Positions 23,751 through 32,119 of a stretch of 64,000 nucleotides of DNA are shown here, piece by piece. The notes beneath the pieces are model-generated. The model had not been told where the DNA came from. It was given only the letters and a program-made list of their open reading frames with translations, and did no database searches. Source of the stretch: Ectorhizobium quercum (GTDB lineage Bacteria > Pseudomonadota > Alphaproteobacteria > Rhizobiales > Rhizobiaceae); the NCBI RefSeq assembly GCF_026552795.1, contig NZ_JANFPI010000005.1, positions 62,001 through 126,000 of the forward strand, given 5' to 3'. The position numbers were made by a program, and so were the translations under genes. Each line of letters begins with the position of its first letter. Within the stretch, counting starts at the first letter, position 1.

Positions 23751-25193
23751 ATGACAGTCGAAGCAGGTGCAACGGTCCCCGCGGCGCGGCTCGCGCGCAA
23801 TTCGGTCGGGCTTGCCCATATCGTTTTCTTCGTGGTCGCCGCCGCGGCCCCTTTGACGGCGGTGGTCGGCGCGTCTCCGGCCGCCTTCGCCTTCGGCAAC
23901 GGGGCCGGCGTTCCCGGCGCCTTCGTGCTGGCGGGCCTGCTCTACCTCCTGTTTTCGGTCGGCTTCACGGCCATGAGCCGGCATGTGGGCGGCGCCGGCG
24001 CCTTCTACACCTACATCACCCGCGGCATCGGCAAGCCGGCGGGCGTCGGCGGGGCGCTGATGGCGCTCGTCACCTATTCCGCCGTGCAGATCGCCATCTA
24101 CGCCCTGTTCGGCGTGTTCATGGCGGGCGCCATCGCCCCGCTCGGCCTCGATCTGCCGTGGTGGGTCTGGTCGTTCGCGGCCCTTCTCGTCGTCTGTGTC
24201 TGCGGCCAGCGCAACATCGCCTTTTCCGGCGCGATCCTCGGCGTCTGCATGGTCGCCGAAATCGTCATCCTGCTCCTGCTCGACATCGGCATCCTTCTGG
24301 CCGGCGGCGGGCCGGACGGGATCGGCTTTTCCTCGTTTTTCCCCTCCACCGTCTTCACGCCCGGCCTCGGCGTGGCGCTCGTCTTCGTCATCGGCTCCTT
24401 CATCGGTTTCGAGGCCACCGCGATCTTCGGCGAGGAGGCGGAAAATCCCGAAATCACGATCCCGCGCGCCACCTATGCCGCCGTGCTGCTGATCACCCTG
24501 TTCTACGCCTTCTCGACCTGGGCGATCACGCAATATTACGGCCCCTCCGCCGTGCAATCCTCCGCCGAGGCCGGTCTCGAAACCTTCTATTTCACCGCCT
24601 CCGACGCCGTGCTCGGCTCCTGGTCGACGCAGGTGCTGAACGTGCTGCTCATCACCAGCCTGTTCGCCTGCGTGCTCTCCTTCCACAATACGCTGAACCG
24701 CTATTTCTTCGCGCTGGGCCGCGAGGGGCTGGCCGCCGCCGGCCTCGGCAAGGTGCATCCCAAGCACGGCTCGCCGCATGTCGCCGGCCTGGTGCAGAGC
24801 GCGATCGCCGCCGTCATCCTCGGCGTCTTCACCGCCGCCGGCCTCGATCCCTATACGGTCGTCTTCTCATGGATGGCAGCGCTTGCCGTCATCGGCATCC
24901 TGGCCGTGCAGGCGCTGGTTTGCGTGGCCATCATCGCCTTTTTCCGCAAGACGGCGACCGGCTACGGCCCGTGGACGACGCTGATCGCCCCTGCGCTCGC
25001 GTTCCTCGGCCTCACCGGCGCGCTCGTCCTCGTCTCGGCCAATCTTTCGCTTCTGTCCGGCAGCGAAAGCCCGGTCGTGGCGGCCTTCCCCTATTTCATG
25101 CTCCTCACCGGCCTTGCCGGAGCCGCCTTCGCCCTGCGCCTGAAACGCAGCCGTCCCGAACTCTACGCCTCTCTCGGAAAGGTCTTCGAATGA
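23751..25193 (+). CDS. APC superfamily amino acid/amine permease
   Basis: A 480-residue inner-membrane permease with about 12 transmembrane helices. The opening GLAHIVFFVVAAAAPLTAVVG and the block GFEATAIFGEEAENPEITIPRATY are APC hallmarks. First gene of an operon with a small protein and a copper amine oxidase, so the substrate is most likely a primary amine or its precursor. The start has GAGGGG 6 bases upstream. The stop codon overlaps the next start (ATGA). Confidence 0.9.
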   Translation: MTVEAGATVPAARLARNSVGLAHIVFFVVAAAAPLTAVVGASPAAFAFGNGAGVPGAFVLAGLLYLLFSVGFTAMSRHVGGAGAFYTYITRGIGKPAGVGGALMALVTYSAVQIAIYALFGVFMAGAIAPLGLDLPWWVWSFAALLVVCVCGQRNIAFSGAILGVCMVAEIVILLLLDIGILLAGGGPDGIGFSSFFPSTVFTPGLGVALVFVIGSFIGFEATAIFGEEAENPEITIPRATYAAVLLITLFYAFSTWAITQYYGPSAVQSSAEAGLETFYFTASDAVLGSWSTQVLNVLLITSLFACVLSFHNTLNRYFFALGREGLAAAGLGKVHPKHGSPHVAGLVQSAIAAVILGVFTAAGLDPYTVVFSWMAALAVIGILAVQALVCVAIIAFFRKTATGYGPWTTLIAPALAFLGLTGALVLVSANLSLLSGSESPVVAAFPYFMLLTGLAGAAFALRLKRSRPELYASLGKVFE

Positions 25194-25357
25194 ACGCGAT
25201 CGCTTCCCTCACCGCCGCCGACCGCATGCTCGGCCTCGCCTTCGCAACTCTTTGCGCCGCAACGCTCGTCCTCGCCGCAGAGGCGCACGTGATCTGCGAT
25301 TTCTTCTGCATCCACGGCATGGCGATGATCGGCGAGATCTGCTCCGGCCGCGCATAA
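25190..25357 (+). CDS. Small exported or membrane Cys/His/Met-rich protein, 55 residues
   Basis: Translationally coupled to the permease by a 4-bp ATGA overlap. Residues 13-32 are hydrophobic and end in AEA, a plausible signal-peptidase site; the 23-residue remainder would start with His33 and hold Cys36, Cys40, His42, Met44, Met46 and Cys51, all potential metal ligands. If not cleaved, it is a single-span membrane protein. No family recognised. Its position between an amine permease and a copper amine oxidase, with 27 bp to the next gene, suggests a part in transport or copper supply, which is inference. Confidence 0.75.
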   Translation: MNAIASLTAADRMLGLAFATLCAATLVLAAEAHVICDFFCIHGMAMIGEICSGRA

Positions 25358-25384
25358 CCGTCACGAACCAAGGGAACAGCCATC

Positions 25385-27385
25385 ATGGACGCCTCCGTCA
25401 CCGTCACCCATCCGCTCGATCCGCTGAGCCTCAACGAGATCGCCACCGCGGTCAGCATCCTCAAGGACGCGGAAAACCTGCCGGAAACGGTGCGCTTTCC
25501 CATCGTGCGGCTGGAGGAGCCGACCAAGGCCGACATCGCCGCCCATCGCGACGGCGAGGCCCTGCCGCGCCTCGCCTTCATCCTGACGATGAACCTCGTC
25601 ACTTCCGAAACCAGCGAGGCCATCGTCGATCTTTCCGCCGCAACGGTGAAAAGCCTCACCCGGCTGCCGCTCGAGGCGGCGCCCTACGGCCAGCCGCCGA
25701 TCATGCTGTGCGAGTTCGAGCAGATCGACACCATCGTCAAGGCCGATCCGCGCTGGGTCGCCGCCGTGAAGAAGCGCGGCGTGACGGATGAGGAGATCGC
25801 GCTCGTGCAGATCGACCCCTTCTCCTCCGGCTATTTCGGCCGCCCATTCGAAAAAGGCAGGCGCATCGTGCGCGCCATTTCCTTCTGGCGCGAGGACATG
25901 CGCGACAATGCCTATGCCCACCCGATCGACGGCGTGGTGGCGGTCGTCGACCTCACCCAGGGCAAGGTGGTCGATCTGGTCGACACCGAAAAGGTCGTGC
26001 CGGTGCCGAAGAAGAAGCGCAATTACGGCCGCGAGGCCTTTCCCGAGACCCGCACCGACCTGAAGCCGCTCGACATCGTCCAGCCGGAGGGCGCGAGCTT
26101 CACCGTCGAGGGCTGGAAGGTGACGTGGCAGGGCTGGAGCTTCCGCGTCGGTTTCACGCCGCGCGAGGGCCTCGTGCTGCACGAACTGTCGATCCGGGAC
26201 GGCGACAGGCAGCGCCCCGTCATTTTCCGCGCCTCGGTGACGGAAATGGTCGTGCCCTATTCCGACCCCTCGGAAAACCATTACTGGAAGAGCGCCTTCG
26301 ACGCCGGCGAATACGGCCTCGGACGGCTGGCCAACTGCCTCGAACTGGGCTGCGACTGCCTCGGCCACATCCATTATTTCGACGTGCCGTCAGCCGACGA
26401 TTTCGGCCAGCCCTTCGTGATGAAGAACGCCATCTGCATGCACGAGGAGGATTACGGCATCCTCTGGAAACACTACGAATTCCGCAACGGCATCTACGAG
26501 GTGCGCCGCTCGCGCCGTCTGGTGATCTCCTTCTTCGCCACCGTCGGCAACTACGACTACGGCTTCTACTGGTATCTCTACCAGGACGGCACGATCCAGC
26601 TCGAGGCCAAGCTCACCGGCATCATCCAGACGCAGGCCGTCGCCGATGGCGAGGACTATCGCTGGGGTGGCATGGTGGACGACAACCTCGGCGGGCCGAC
26701 CCACCAGCATTTCTTCAATGCCCGCCTGCACATGGATATCGACGGCGGCGGCAACACCGTCACGCAGACCGATTTCGTGCCCCGCCCCTGGGGCGATGAC
26801 AATCCCTACGGCAACGTCTTCGAGACCCAGATCCGCACGCTGAAGCGCGAGCTGGACAGCCCCGAGATCGCCAGCGGCGAAACCGGCCGTTACTGGAAGG
26901 TGATCAACCCGAATGTGAAGAACGCGGTCGGCAAGGCGCCGGGCTACAAGATTTCCGTGATGCCAACGCCGGTCATGCTCGCCCAGCCGGACGCGACGGT
27001 CGCCCAGCGCGGCGCCTTCGCCACCAAGCACATCTGGGTCACGGCCTTCGACCCGGCGGAGAAATACGCCTCCGGCGACTATCCCAACAACAATGCCGGC
27101 GGCGACGGCCTGCCGAAATATGTCGCGCAGAACCGCAATATCGAAAACGCCGATCTGGTCGTCTGGCACTCCTTCGGCCACACCCATATCTGCAAGCCGG
27201 AGGATTTCCCGATCATGCCGGTCGAATATGCGGGCTTCACCATGAAGCCGAATGGCTTCTTCGCCTCGAATATCGCGATGGACATTCCGGCCGAGAAGAA
27301 CGCCCACAGCCGCGACAACCGCGACCGGGGCGAATGCTGCGGCGCCTCGAAGCCGGAAAGCGGCTCCTCCTGCTGCCACGGCTGA
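25385..27385 (+). CDS. Primary-amine oxidase (copper, topaquinone)
   Basis: A 666-residue copper amine oxidase: N2 and N3 domains (about 20-220) and the large catalytic domain. The topaquinone precursor is Tyr390 in VGNYDYGF, copper ligands are His440 and His442 (THQHFFNARL) and His601 (SFGHTHICKPEDFP). It oxidises primary amines to aldehyde, ammonia and H2O2. There is no signal peptide, as in the Arthrobacter enzymes. The last 25 residues form an unusual tail with paired cysteines (GECCG and SSCCHG). Third gene of the permease operon; the AraC regulator upstream is the likely activator. Confidence 0.95.
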   Translation: MDASVTVTHPLDPLSLNEIATAVSILKDAENLPETVRFPIVRLEEPTKADIAAHRDGEALPRLAFILTMNLVTSETSEAIVDLSAATVKSLTRLPLEAAPYGQPPIMLCEFEQIDTIVKADPRWVAAVKKRGVTDEEIALVQIDPFSSGYFGRPFEKGRRIVRAISFWREDMRDNAYAHPIDGVVAVVDLTQGKVVDLVDTEKVVPVPKKKRNYGREAFPETRTDLKPLDIVQPEGASFTVEGWKVTWQGWSFRVGFTPREGLVLHELSIRDGDRQRPVIFRASVTEMVVPYSDPSENHYWKSAFDAGEYGLGRLANCLELGCDCLGHIHYFDVPSADDFGQPFVMKNAICMHEEDYGILWKHYEFRNGIYEVRRSRRLVISFFATVGNYDYGFYWYLYQDGTIQLEAKLTGIIQTQAVADGEDYRWGGMVDDNLGGPTHQHFFNARLHMDIDGGGNTVTQTDFVPRPWGDDNPYGNVFETQIRTLKRELDSPEIASGETGRYWKVINPNVKNAVGKAPGYKISVMPTPVMLAQPDATVAQRGAFATKHIWVTAFDPAEKYASGDYPNNNAGGDGLPKYVAQNRNIENADLVVWHSFGHTHICKPEDFPIMPVEYAGFTMKPNGFFASNIAMDIPAEKNAHSRDNRDRGECCGASKPESGSSCCHG

Positions 27386-27514
27386 AACGCGAAAGGACGG
27401 CTTCCGTCCGTCCGCCCACGTCTCCGTACCCTCGGGTCCGCCCCGAGGACCGACCATGACCGAGGAGAGGACGGGACGATGGCGGGCGGCGCTTCTTCGC
27501 CGTCCTTATCGTTG

Positions 27515-27940
27515 TCACGCAACCGAAACCGGCACTTCCGTCGCGGTGCGCATGGCGTGGCTGTAGGGGCAGACGATGTGGGCCTGCGCCACCAGCGCCT
27601 CGGCCAGATCGCGGTCGAGGCCCGGAATGTCGACGGTCAACGCCGCCTCGATGCCGAAGCCCTGCCCATCGTCGCGCGGGCCGATGCCGACCTTCGCCGT
27701 CACAGTGGTGTCATCGGGAAGCTTCACCTTCTTCTGGCCGGCAACCACGCGCAGCGCGCCGAGGAAGCAGGCGGAATAGCCGGTGGCGAAAAGCTGTTCC
27801 GGATTGGTGCCGCGCGCGCCGTCGCCGCCCAGTTCCTTCGGAACGGTGAACTGGACGTCGAGAACGCCGTCCGCGGTCACGGAACGGCCCGAACGTCCGC
27901 CGCCGCTCGCCGTCGCTTCGGTCGTATAGAGAATTGGCAT
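27515..27940 (-). CDS. ohr: Organic hydroperoxide resistance protein Ohr
   Basis: A 141-residue OsmC/Ohr-fold thiol peroxidase. Peroxidatic Cys58 (GYSACFLGAL) and resolving Cys124 (HIVCPYSHA) are both present and the N-terminus ILYTTEATASGGGRSGR is of Ohr type rather than OsmC. It reduces fatty-acid and other organic hydroperoxides in the cytosol with lipoylated partners. AAGGAG lies 7 bases before the ATG. Divergent from ohrR, the usual arrangement. Confidence 0.95.
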   Translation of the reverse strand: MPILYTTEATASGGGRSGRSVTADGVLDVQFTVPKELGGDGARGTNPEQLFATGYSACFLGALRVVAGQKKVKLPDDTTVTAKVGIGPRDDGQGFGIEAALTVDIPGLDRDLAEALVAQAHIVCPYSHAMRTATEVPVSVA

Positions 27941-28003
27941 GATCTTGCTCCTTGCTGGTGGCGCCGGACTTCGCCGGCTTTCCGGTATCATTTATATATC
28001 GAA

Positions 28004-28022
28004 CAATTTAATTGCGCACAAT
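28004..28022. promoter_or_regulatory. Candidate OhrR operator repeats
   Basis: Two overlapping inverted repeats lie between ohr and ohrR: CAATT-T-AATTG (28004-28014) and the near-palindrome ATTGCGCACAAT (28011-28022). AT-rich dyads of this sort are the usual OhrR targets. The region 27990-28035 is unusually AT-rich and should contain the promoters. Confidence 0.55.
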
Positions 28023-28136
28023 ACATTTTTGCACATTGCAATCAAATGCCGATGTTGAGAGAGTCGAACCGTCGGCAGCGCGCTTTTTCCGCGCCTGCGC
28101 CGACACCTTGTGTCATAAGGAAACTAGGACAGTTTC

Positions 28137-28592
28137 ATGGAAGATAAAGAGGCACTGGCGAAAGAATTGCGGCTCGACCGCCAGCTCTGCTTCGCGCTTT
28201 ACGGCGCATCGCTGGCGCTGACGCGCACCTACAAGCCGCTTCTGGAGCCGCTCGGGCTCACCTATCCGCGATATCTCGCCATGCTGGTGTTGTGGGAAAC
28301 CGACGGGGTTCCGGTCAAGGCGCTGGGCGAGCGGCTCGGCCTCGATTCCGGCACGCTTTCGCCGCTTCTCAAGCGTCTGGAACAGGCCGGATACGTGACA
28401 CGCCAGCGCGATCGCGCCGACGAGCGGCAGGTGACGGTTTCACTGACACCGGCGGGCGCGGCGCTGAAGGCGAAGGCGGTTGAGGTGATGGCCGCCATCG
28501 GTGTGGCGACGGGATGCAGCCTCGAGGAGATGGCCGCGCTTCGCGACCGGCTGCAAGCCCTGCGCGACCGGCTCCAGGCCGCGCAGGGCTGA
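28137..28592 (+). CDS. ohrR: OhrR, MarR-type organic peroxide sensor
   Basis: A 151-residue MarR protein with the diagnostic reactive Cys18 in LDRQLCFALYGASLALTRTY. HTH and wing follow at about 60-100 (LGERLGLDSGTLSPLLKRLE; DRADERQVTVSLT). Oxidation of Cys18 by organic peroxides releases DNA and derepresses the divergent ohr gene. A second cysteine (Cys123 in ATGCSLEEM) could serve as the partner in a two-Cys mechanism, though its position is approximate. Confidence 0.95.
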   Translation: MEDKEALAKELRLDRQLCFALYGASLALTRTYKPLLEPLGLTYPRYLAMLVLWETDGVPVKALGERLGLDSGTLSPLLKRLEQAGYVTRQRDRADERQVTVSLTPAGAALKAKAVEVMAAIGVATGCSLEEMAALRDRLQALRDRLQAAQG

Positions 28593-28601
28593 TCTTTGAA
28601 G

Positions 28602-28709
28602 TCTAAAGCATTTCATCAGCGTTTCACGGAAACGCTGGAATGCCCTAACTCTTTGTTTGCGCATTTCCGGACGCAAAACCGCTTCGCACTTTTGCTGGAC
28701 ATGCTCTAT
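28602..28709 (-). repeat. RIME-like palindromic element, copy 4
   Basis: A full inverted copy: GCATTTCATCAGCGTTTCACGGAAACGCT, CTAACTCTTTGTTTGCGCATTTCCGG, ACGCAAAACCGC and CACTTTTGCTGGACATGCTCT appear in order (listed as separate blocks). It fills the gap between the convergent ohrR and L,D-transpeptidase genes and overlaps the transpeptidase stop codon at 28706-28708. Confidence 0.85.
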
Positions 28710-29422
28710 TGCCAGACGACGATGCGGGCCCTCGACGGAACGCGCTCGTAAAGATCGATCACGTCATGGTTCAGCAGGCGCACGCAACCGGACGACACGG
28801 CCTTGCCGATGGAGTTCCATTCCGGGTTGCCGTGGAGACGGTAGAGCGTGTCCTCACCATTCTGGAAGATATACAGGGCGCGGGCGCCGAGCGGGTTCAT
28901 CAGGCCGGGCGGCATGCCGCCGTTGCGCACCGAATATTGCTCCAGTTCCGGCTGGCGGGCGATCATGTCGTCCGGCGGGGTCCATTTCGGCCATTTCTGC
29001 CGCCACTGGATGACGCCCTCGCCGCTCCAGGAGAAGCCCTCGCGGCCGATGCCGACGCCGTAGCGCATGGCGCTGCCGCCCGGCTCCACCAGATAGAGGA
29101 AGCGCGACGGCGTATCGACGACGACCGTGCCGGGACGCTGGCCGGTCGGGTCCACGACCCGCTGGCGATAGAAGCGCGAGGGGATGCGCCAGTATGGAAT
29201 GGCGGGAATGACATAGCCGCCGTCGACGATCTCGCCGTACATGAGATCGAGTTCCGGCGTGCGCCCGGCCGCCGGGGCCTCGGGCGGCGGAATGCGCCTG
29301 CGCGCATCATCGACATAAACCACTTGCTGGCCGGGCGAAACGCAGCCGGCAAGCGTGGCGGCGGACGCGGTTGCTACAAGACTCAGGAAACGGCGACGGC
29401 CGTGGGAGAAAGTCTGATCCAT
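28706..29422 (-). CDS. L,D-transpeptidase, Tat-type lipoprotein
   Basis: A 238-residue YkuD-domain enzyme. The N-terminus has a twin-arginine motif (GRRRFLS) followed by a hydrophobic stretch and lipobox LAGC with Cys27, which suggests Tat export and lipidation. The catalytic domain spans about 100-238, with HGNPEWNSIG and SSGCVRLLN holding the catalytic His and Cys. These enzymes form 3-3 peptidoglycan cross-links or attach proteins to peptidoglycan; in rhizobia some tether beta-barrel proteins. The start lacks a clear Shine-Dalgarno. A paralogue lies 150 bp upstream. Confidence 0.9.
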   Translation of the reverse strand: MDQTFSHGRRRFLSLVATASAATLAGCVSPGQQVVYVDDARRRIPPPEAPAAGRTPELDLMYGEIVDGGYVIPAIPYWRIPSRFYRQRVVDPTGQRPGTVVVDTPSRFLYLVEPGGSAMRYGVGIGREGFSWSGEGVIQWRQKWPKWTPPDDMIARQPELEQYSVRNGGMPPGLMNPLGARALYIFQNGEDTLYRLHGNPEWNSIGKAVSSGCVRLLNHDVIDLYERVPSRARIVVWQ

Positions 29423-29572
29423 CGGAAATTCGGGAAACCTAATGAACGGAATATGCCCGTTAACGGGCGAAGGGCCGGATGGTTCCGACCCTTTCCTGTC
29501 CTTTACGCGCATTGCGTGCTGGCCGCCATAGCGCATGTGAGCTTTCACGCCGAATTGCGACGGGTGTGATAT

Positions 29573-30403
29573 TCACAGAACGACGATCTGCGCTTTCGGC
29601 CCCACCCGGTCGAAGAGATCGATGACGTCCTGGTTGAACATCCGCACGCAACCGGAAGACGTCGCCTTGCCGACCGACTGCCAGTCGGGCGTGCCGTGGA
29701 TGCGGTAGAGCGTGTCCTTGCCGTCCTTGAAGATATAGAGCGCGCGGGCGCCGAGCGGATTGTTGAGGCCCGGCGTCGCACCGCCCCGTGCGGCGGAAAC
29801 CGAGCGCAGCTCCGGCTGGCGCGCGACCATCTCGTCGGGCGGCGTCCAGCGCGGCCATTTCGCCTTGTACTGGATCACCCCGCGGCCCGACCAGGCATAG
29901 CCATCGCGGCCGAGACCGACGCCGTAGCGGATGGCCCGGCCGCCCGGCTGCACCAGATAGAGGAACTTCTCCTTCGTATCGACGACGATGGTGCCGGGCC
30001 GCTCGCGGGTCGCGTAATCCACCTCCTGCCGCAGGAAGCGCGGATCGACGCGCGAAATCGGAATTTCCGGCAAGGTATGGCCGTCATCGCCGATGACGCC
30101 GTACATGGCCCTGTGCAGCGGATTGGACACCGGCAGGCCATAGGTCTGGTGGAACTGCGTCTGGTAGAGGTTGCGCTTCTGCGGCGGACGGGCCTCGGGC
30201 CGGATCGGCTCCACCCTCGCCGGATCGACGGCAACCTGCCGGCCGTCGGGCGAATAGAAGACCGGCATCGTCTCCTGAACGAAGACATCCGGGTTCATGC
30301 GGCTCGTATCGGTGACGAAAAGGCAGCCGCTCAGGGAAAGGACGGCGGCGAGACCAGCGAAAAGACCGGGAACGCGGCGAAGGCTGTGGCGGAGACTTTG
30401 CAT
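29573..30403 (-). CDS. L,D-transpeptidase, Sec-type lipoprotein
   Basis: A 276-residue paralogue of the next gene: signal with lipobox LSGC (Cys27), a 90-residue linker and a YkuD domain with HGTPDWQSVG and SSGCVRMFN. The domain order and the phrases GARALYIF and GVIQ are shared. The linker is longer and it lacks the Tat RRxFL context. Both genes face the same way, so they may be cotranscribed, or reflect a tandem duplication that kept separate export routes. Confidence 0.92.
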   Translation of the reverse strand: MQSLRHSLRRVPGLFAGLAAVLSLSGCLFVTDTSRMNPDVFVQETMPVFYSPDGRQVAVDPARVEPIRPEARPPQKRNLYQTQFHQTYGLPVSNPLHRAMYGVIGDDGHTLPEIPISRVDPRFLRQEVDYATRERPGTIVVDTKEKFLYLVQPGGRAIRYGVGLGRDGYAWSGRGVIQYKAKWPRWTPPDEMVARQPELRSVSAARGGATPGLNNPLGARALYIFKDGKDTLYRIHGTPDWQSVGKATSSGCVRMFNQDVIDLFDRVGPKAQIVVL

Positions 30404-30508
30404 GGGAACCGTTCGTGCATGATGACGTCCCTGCCGTCCTACGCGACGCGCCTTTCGCGAGGCTGGCGTGCGGGCGGCCGCGTCACCCCCTCTGGCCTTT
30501 CGCGTCCC

Positions 30509-32119
30509 TCACTCCGCCGAGACCGGCAGCATCGCTTCCAGCACCTCCAGCCGGTCGGCGTCCGCCGGGAGCTTGTCGGGCCGCAGCCGGGCGATGCGCG
30601 GAAAGCGGAGCGCCACGCCGGAGCGGTGGCGGGCCGAGCGGGCGATGCCTTCGAAGGCGAGTTCCACCACGAAGCCGAAGCCCGCTTCGGCCCGCACGGA
30701 GCGGACCGGCCCGAATCGCTCGATGGTGTTTTCGCGCACGAAGCGGTCCAGCACCTCCAGCTCGGCATCGGTGAAGCCGAAATAGGCCTTGCCGACCGGC
30801 ACCAGTTCCTGTCCCGCCTCGCCGTCGCGCCACAGGCCGAAGGTGAAATCCGAATAATAGCCGGAGCGCTTGCCGTGGCCGCGCTGGGCGTAGAGCAGCA
30901 CGGCATCGACATTGTAGGGATCGCGCTTCCACTTGAACCACGGCCCCTTGGCGCGGCCCGCCTGATAGACGCTGTCGCGGCGCTTGATCATCACGCCCTC
31001 GATCACCGGCTCGGGCGGCACAGAACGCAGCCGGTCCAGTTCCTCCCAGGACGAGAAGGGCACGAGCGGCGACAGGTCGAACCGGTCGTGCGGCAGGCGG
31101 TGGACGGCCTCTTCCAGCCGCATGCGCCGCTGCGCGAACGGCAGGGTGCGCCGGTCCTCGCCGGCCTCGTCCAACAGGTCGTAGGCGCGGATGAAGGCCG
31201 GATATTCGTCGATCAGCCTGCGGTTCACCGTCTTGCGGTTCAGCCGCTGCTGAAGATCGGAAAAGGTGCGGGTCGCGGCATTGCCGCGGCTCGTGCCGCC
31301 GACCAGCAGCTCGCCGTCGATGACGCCCTCGAACGTGTCGTCGGCGATCACCTCCGGGAAGGCAGCGGAAATGTCGTCGCCCGAGCGGGAATAGAGCCGG
31401 CAGGTGGCGCCGGCGCGCACGAGCTGGATGCGGATGCCGTCCCATTTCCATTCGGCGGCGAAATCGGCCGGGTCGAGCTTTTCCAGATCGCCCTCGCCCA
31501 CCGGCGTCGCCAGCATCGGCGAGCGGAAGACGGCGGGGCTGGCGAATTCGAGCGTCGGGCTGCGTCCCTCCAGCCACGCGAAGAGGTCGCGATAGGGCGG
31601 GCTCACGCCATGCCATACGCCCTCGATCTCGTCGACGGGCCGGGCGAAGGCATCGGCCAGCGCCTGCCGCGCCAGCCGTCCGGAAATGCCGATGCGCAAG
31701 CCCCCGGTGACGAGCTTGATGAAGGCGAAGCGGGCCGAGGTGTCGAGCCGGTCGAGCGTCGCGCGCACGAAGCCGCGCACCTCGGTGCGGCCGAGTGCGT
31801 TCATCGCCTCGACGGTTTCGCCCAGATGCACGTCATACAGCTCGCCCTGCGGCTCCCAGACCAGAGACACGGTTTCGGCAAGGTCGCCGACATAATCGTA
31901 GGACCACTGGAACAGGATCGGGTCCATGCGCTCGGCGACGAGTTCACGGATCAGCGCCGGCTTGACGCTTTTCAGCGTCAGCGTTCCGGCGAGCGCCGCA
32001 AGGCCGTAGCCGCGATCCGGATCGGGCGCGGTGCGGAAGTAATCGGCGAGCAGCGCCAGCTTGCCGTTGCGCGACGGGGTGACGAGAAGACGGTCGAGAA
32101 GGCGGGCGAAGCGGCGCAT
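30509..32119 (-). CDS. ATP-dependent DNA ligase (cisplatin-response type)
   Basis: A 536-residue ligase: N-terminal DNA-binding helical domain (about 1-190), nucleotidyltransferase domain with the adenylated Lys225 in AAEWKWDGIR, and an OB domain with the conserved end region. It belongs to the bacterial ligase group found with an MBL exonuclease, an Lhr-like helicase and the PdeM phosphoesterase. The start codon overlaps the exonuclease stop (GTGA/TGATG junction at 32117-32122); ATG at 32119 is chosen, GTG at 32122 possible. The helicase and phosphoesterase genes of the usual cluster are not in this stretch. Confidence 0.93.
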   Translation of the reverse strand: MRRFARLLDRLLVTPSRNGKLALLADYFRTAPDPDRGYGLAALAGTLTLKSVKPALIRELVAERMDPILFQWSYDYVGDLAETVSLVWEPQGELYDVHLGETVEAMNALGRTEVRGFVRATLDRLDTSARFAFIKLVTGGLRIGISGRLARQALADAFARPVDEIEGVWHGVSPPYRDLFAWLEGRSPTLEFASPAVFRSPMLATPVGEGDLEKLDPADFAAEWKWDGIRIQLVRAGATCRLYSRSGDDISAAFPEVIADDTFEGVIDGELLVGGTSRGNAATRTFSDLQQRLNRKTVNRRLIDEYPAFIRAYDLLDEAGEDRRTLPFAQRRMRLEEAVHRLPHDRFDLSPLVPFSSWEELDRLRSVPPEPVIEGVMIKRRDSVYQAGRAKGPWFKWKRDPYNVDAVLLYAQRGHGKRSGYYSDFTFGLWRDGEAGQELVPVGKAYFGFTDAELEVLDRFVRENTIERFGPVRSVRAEAGFGFVVELAFEGIARSARHRSGVALRFPRIARLRPDKLPADADRLEVLEAMLPVSAE

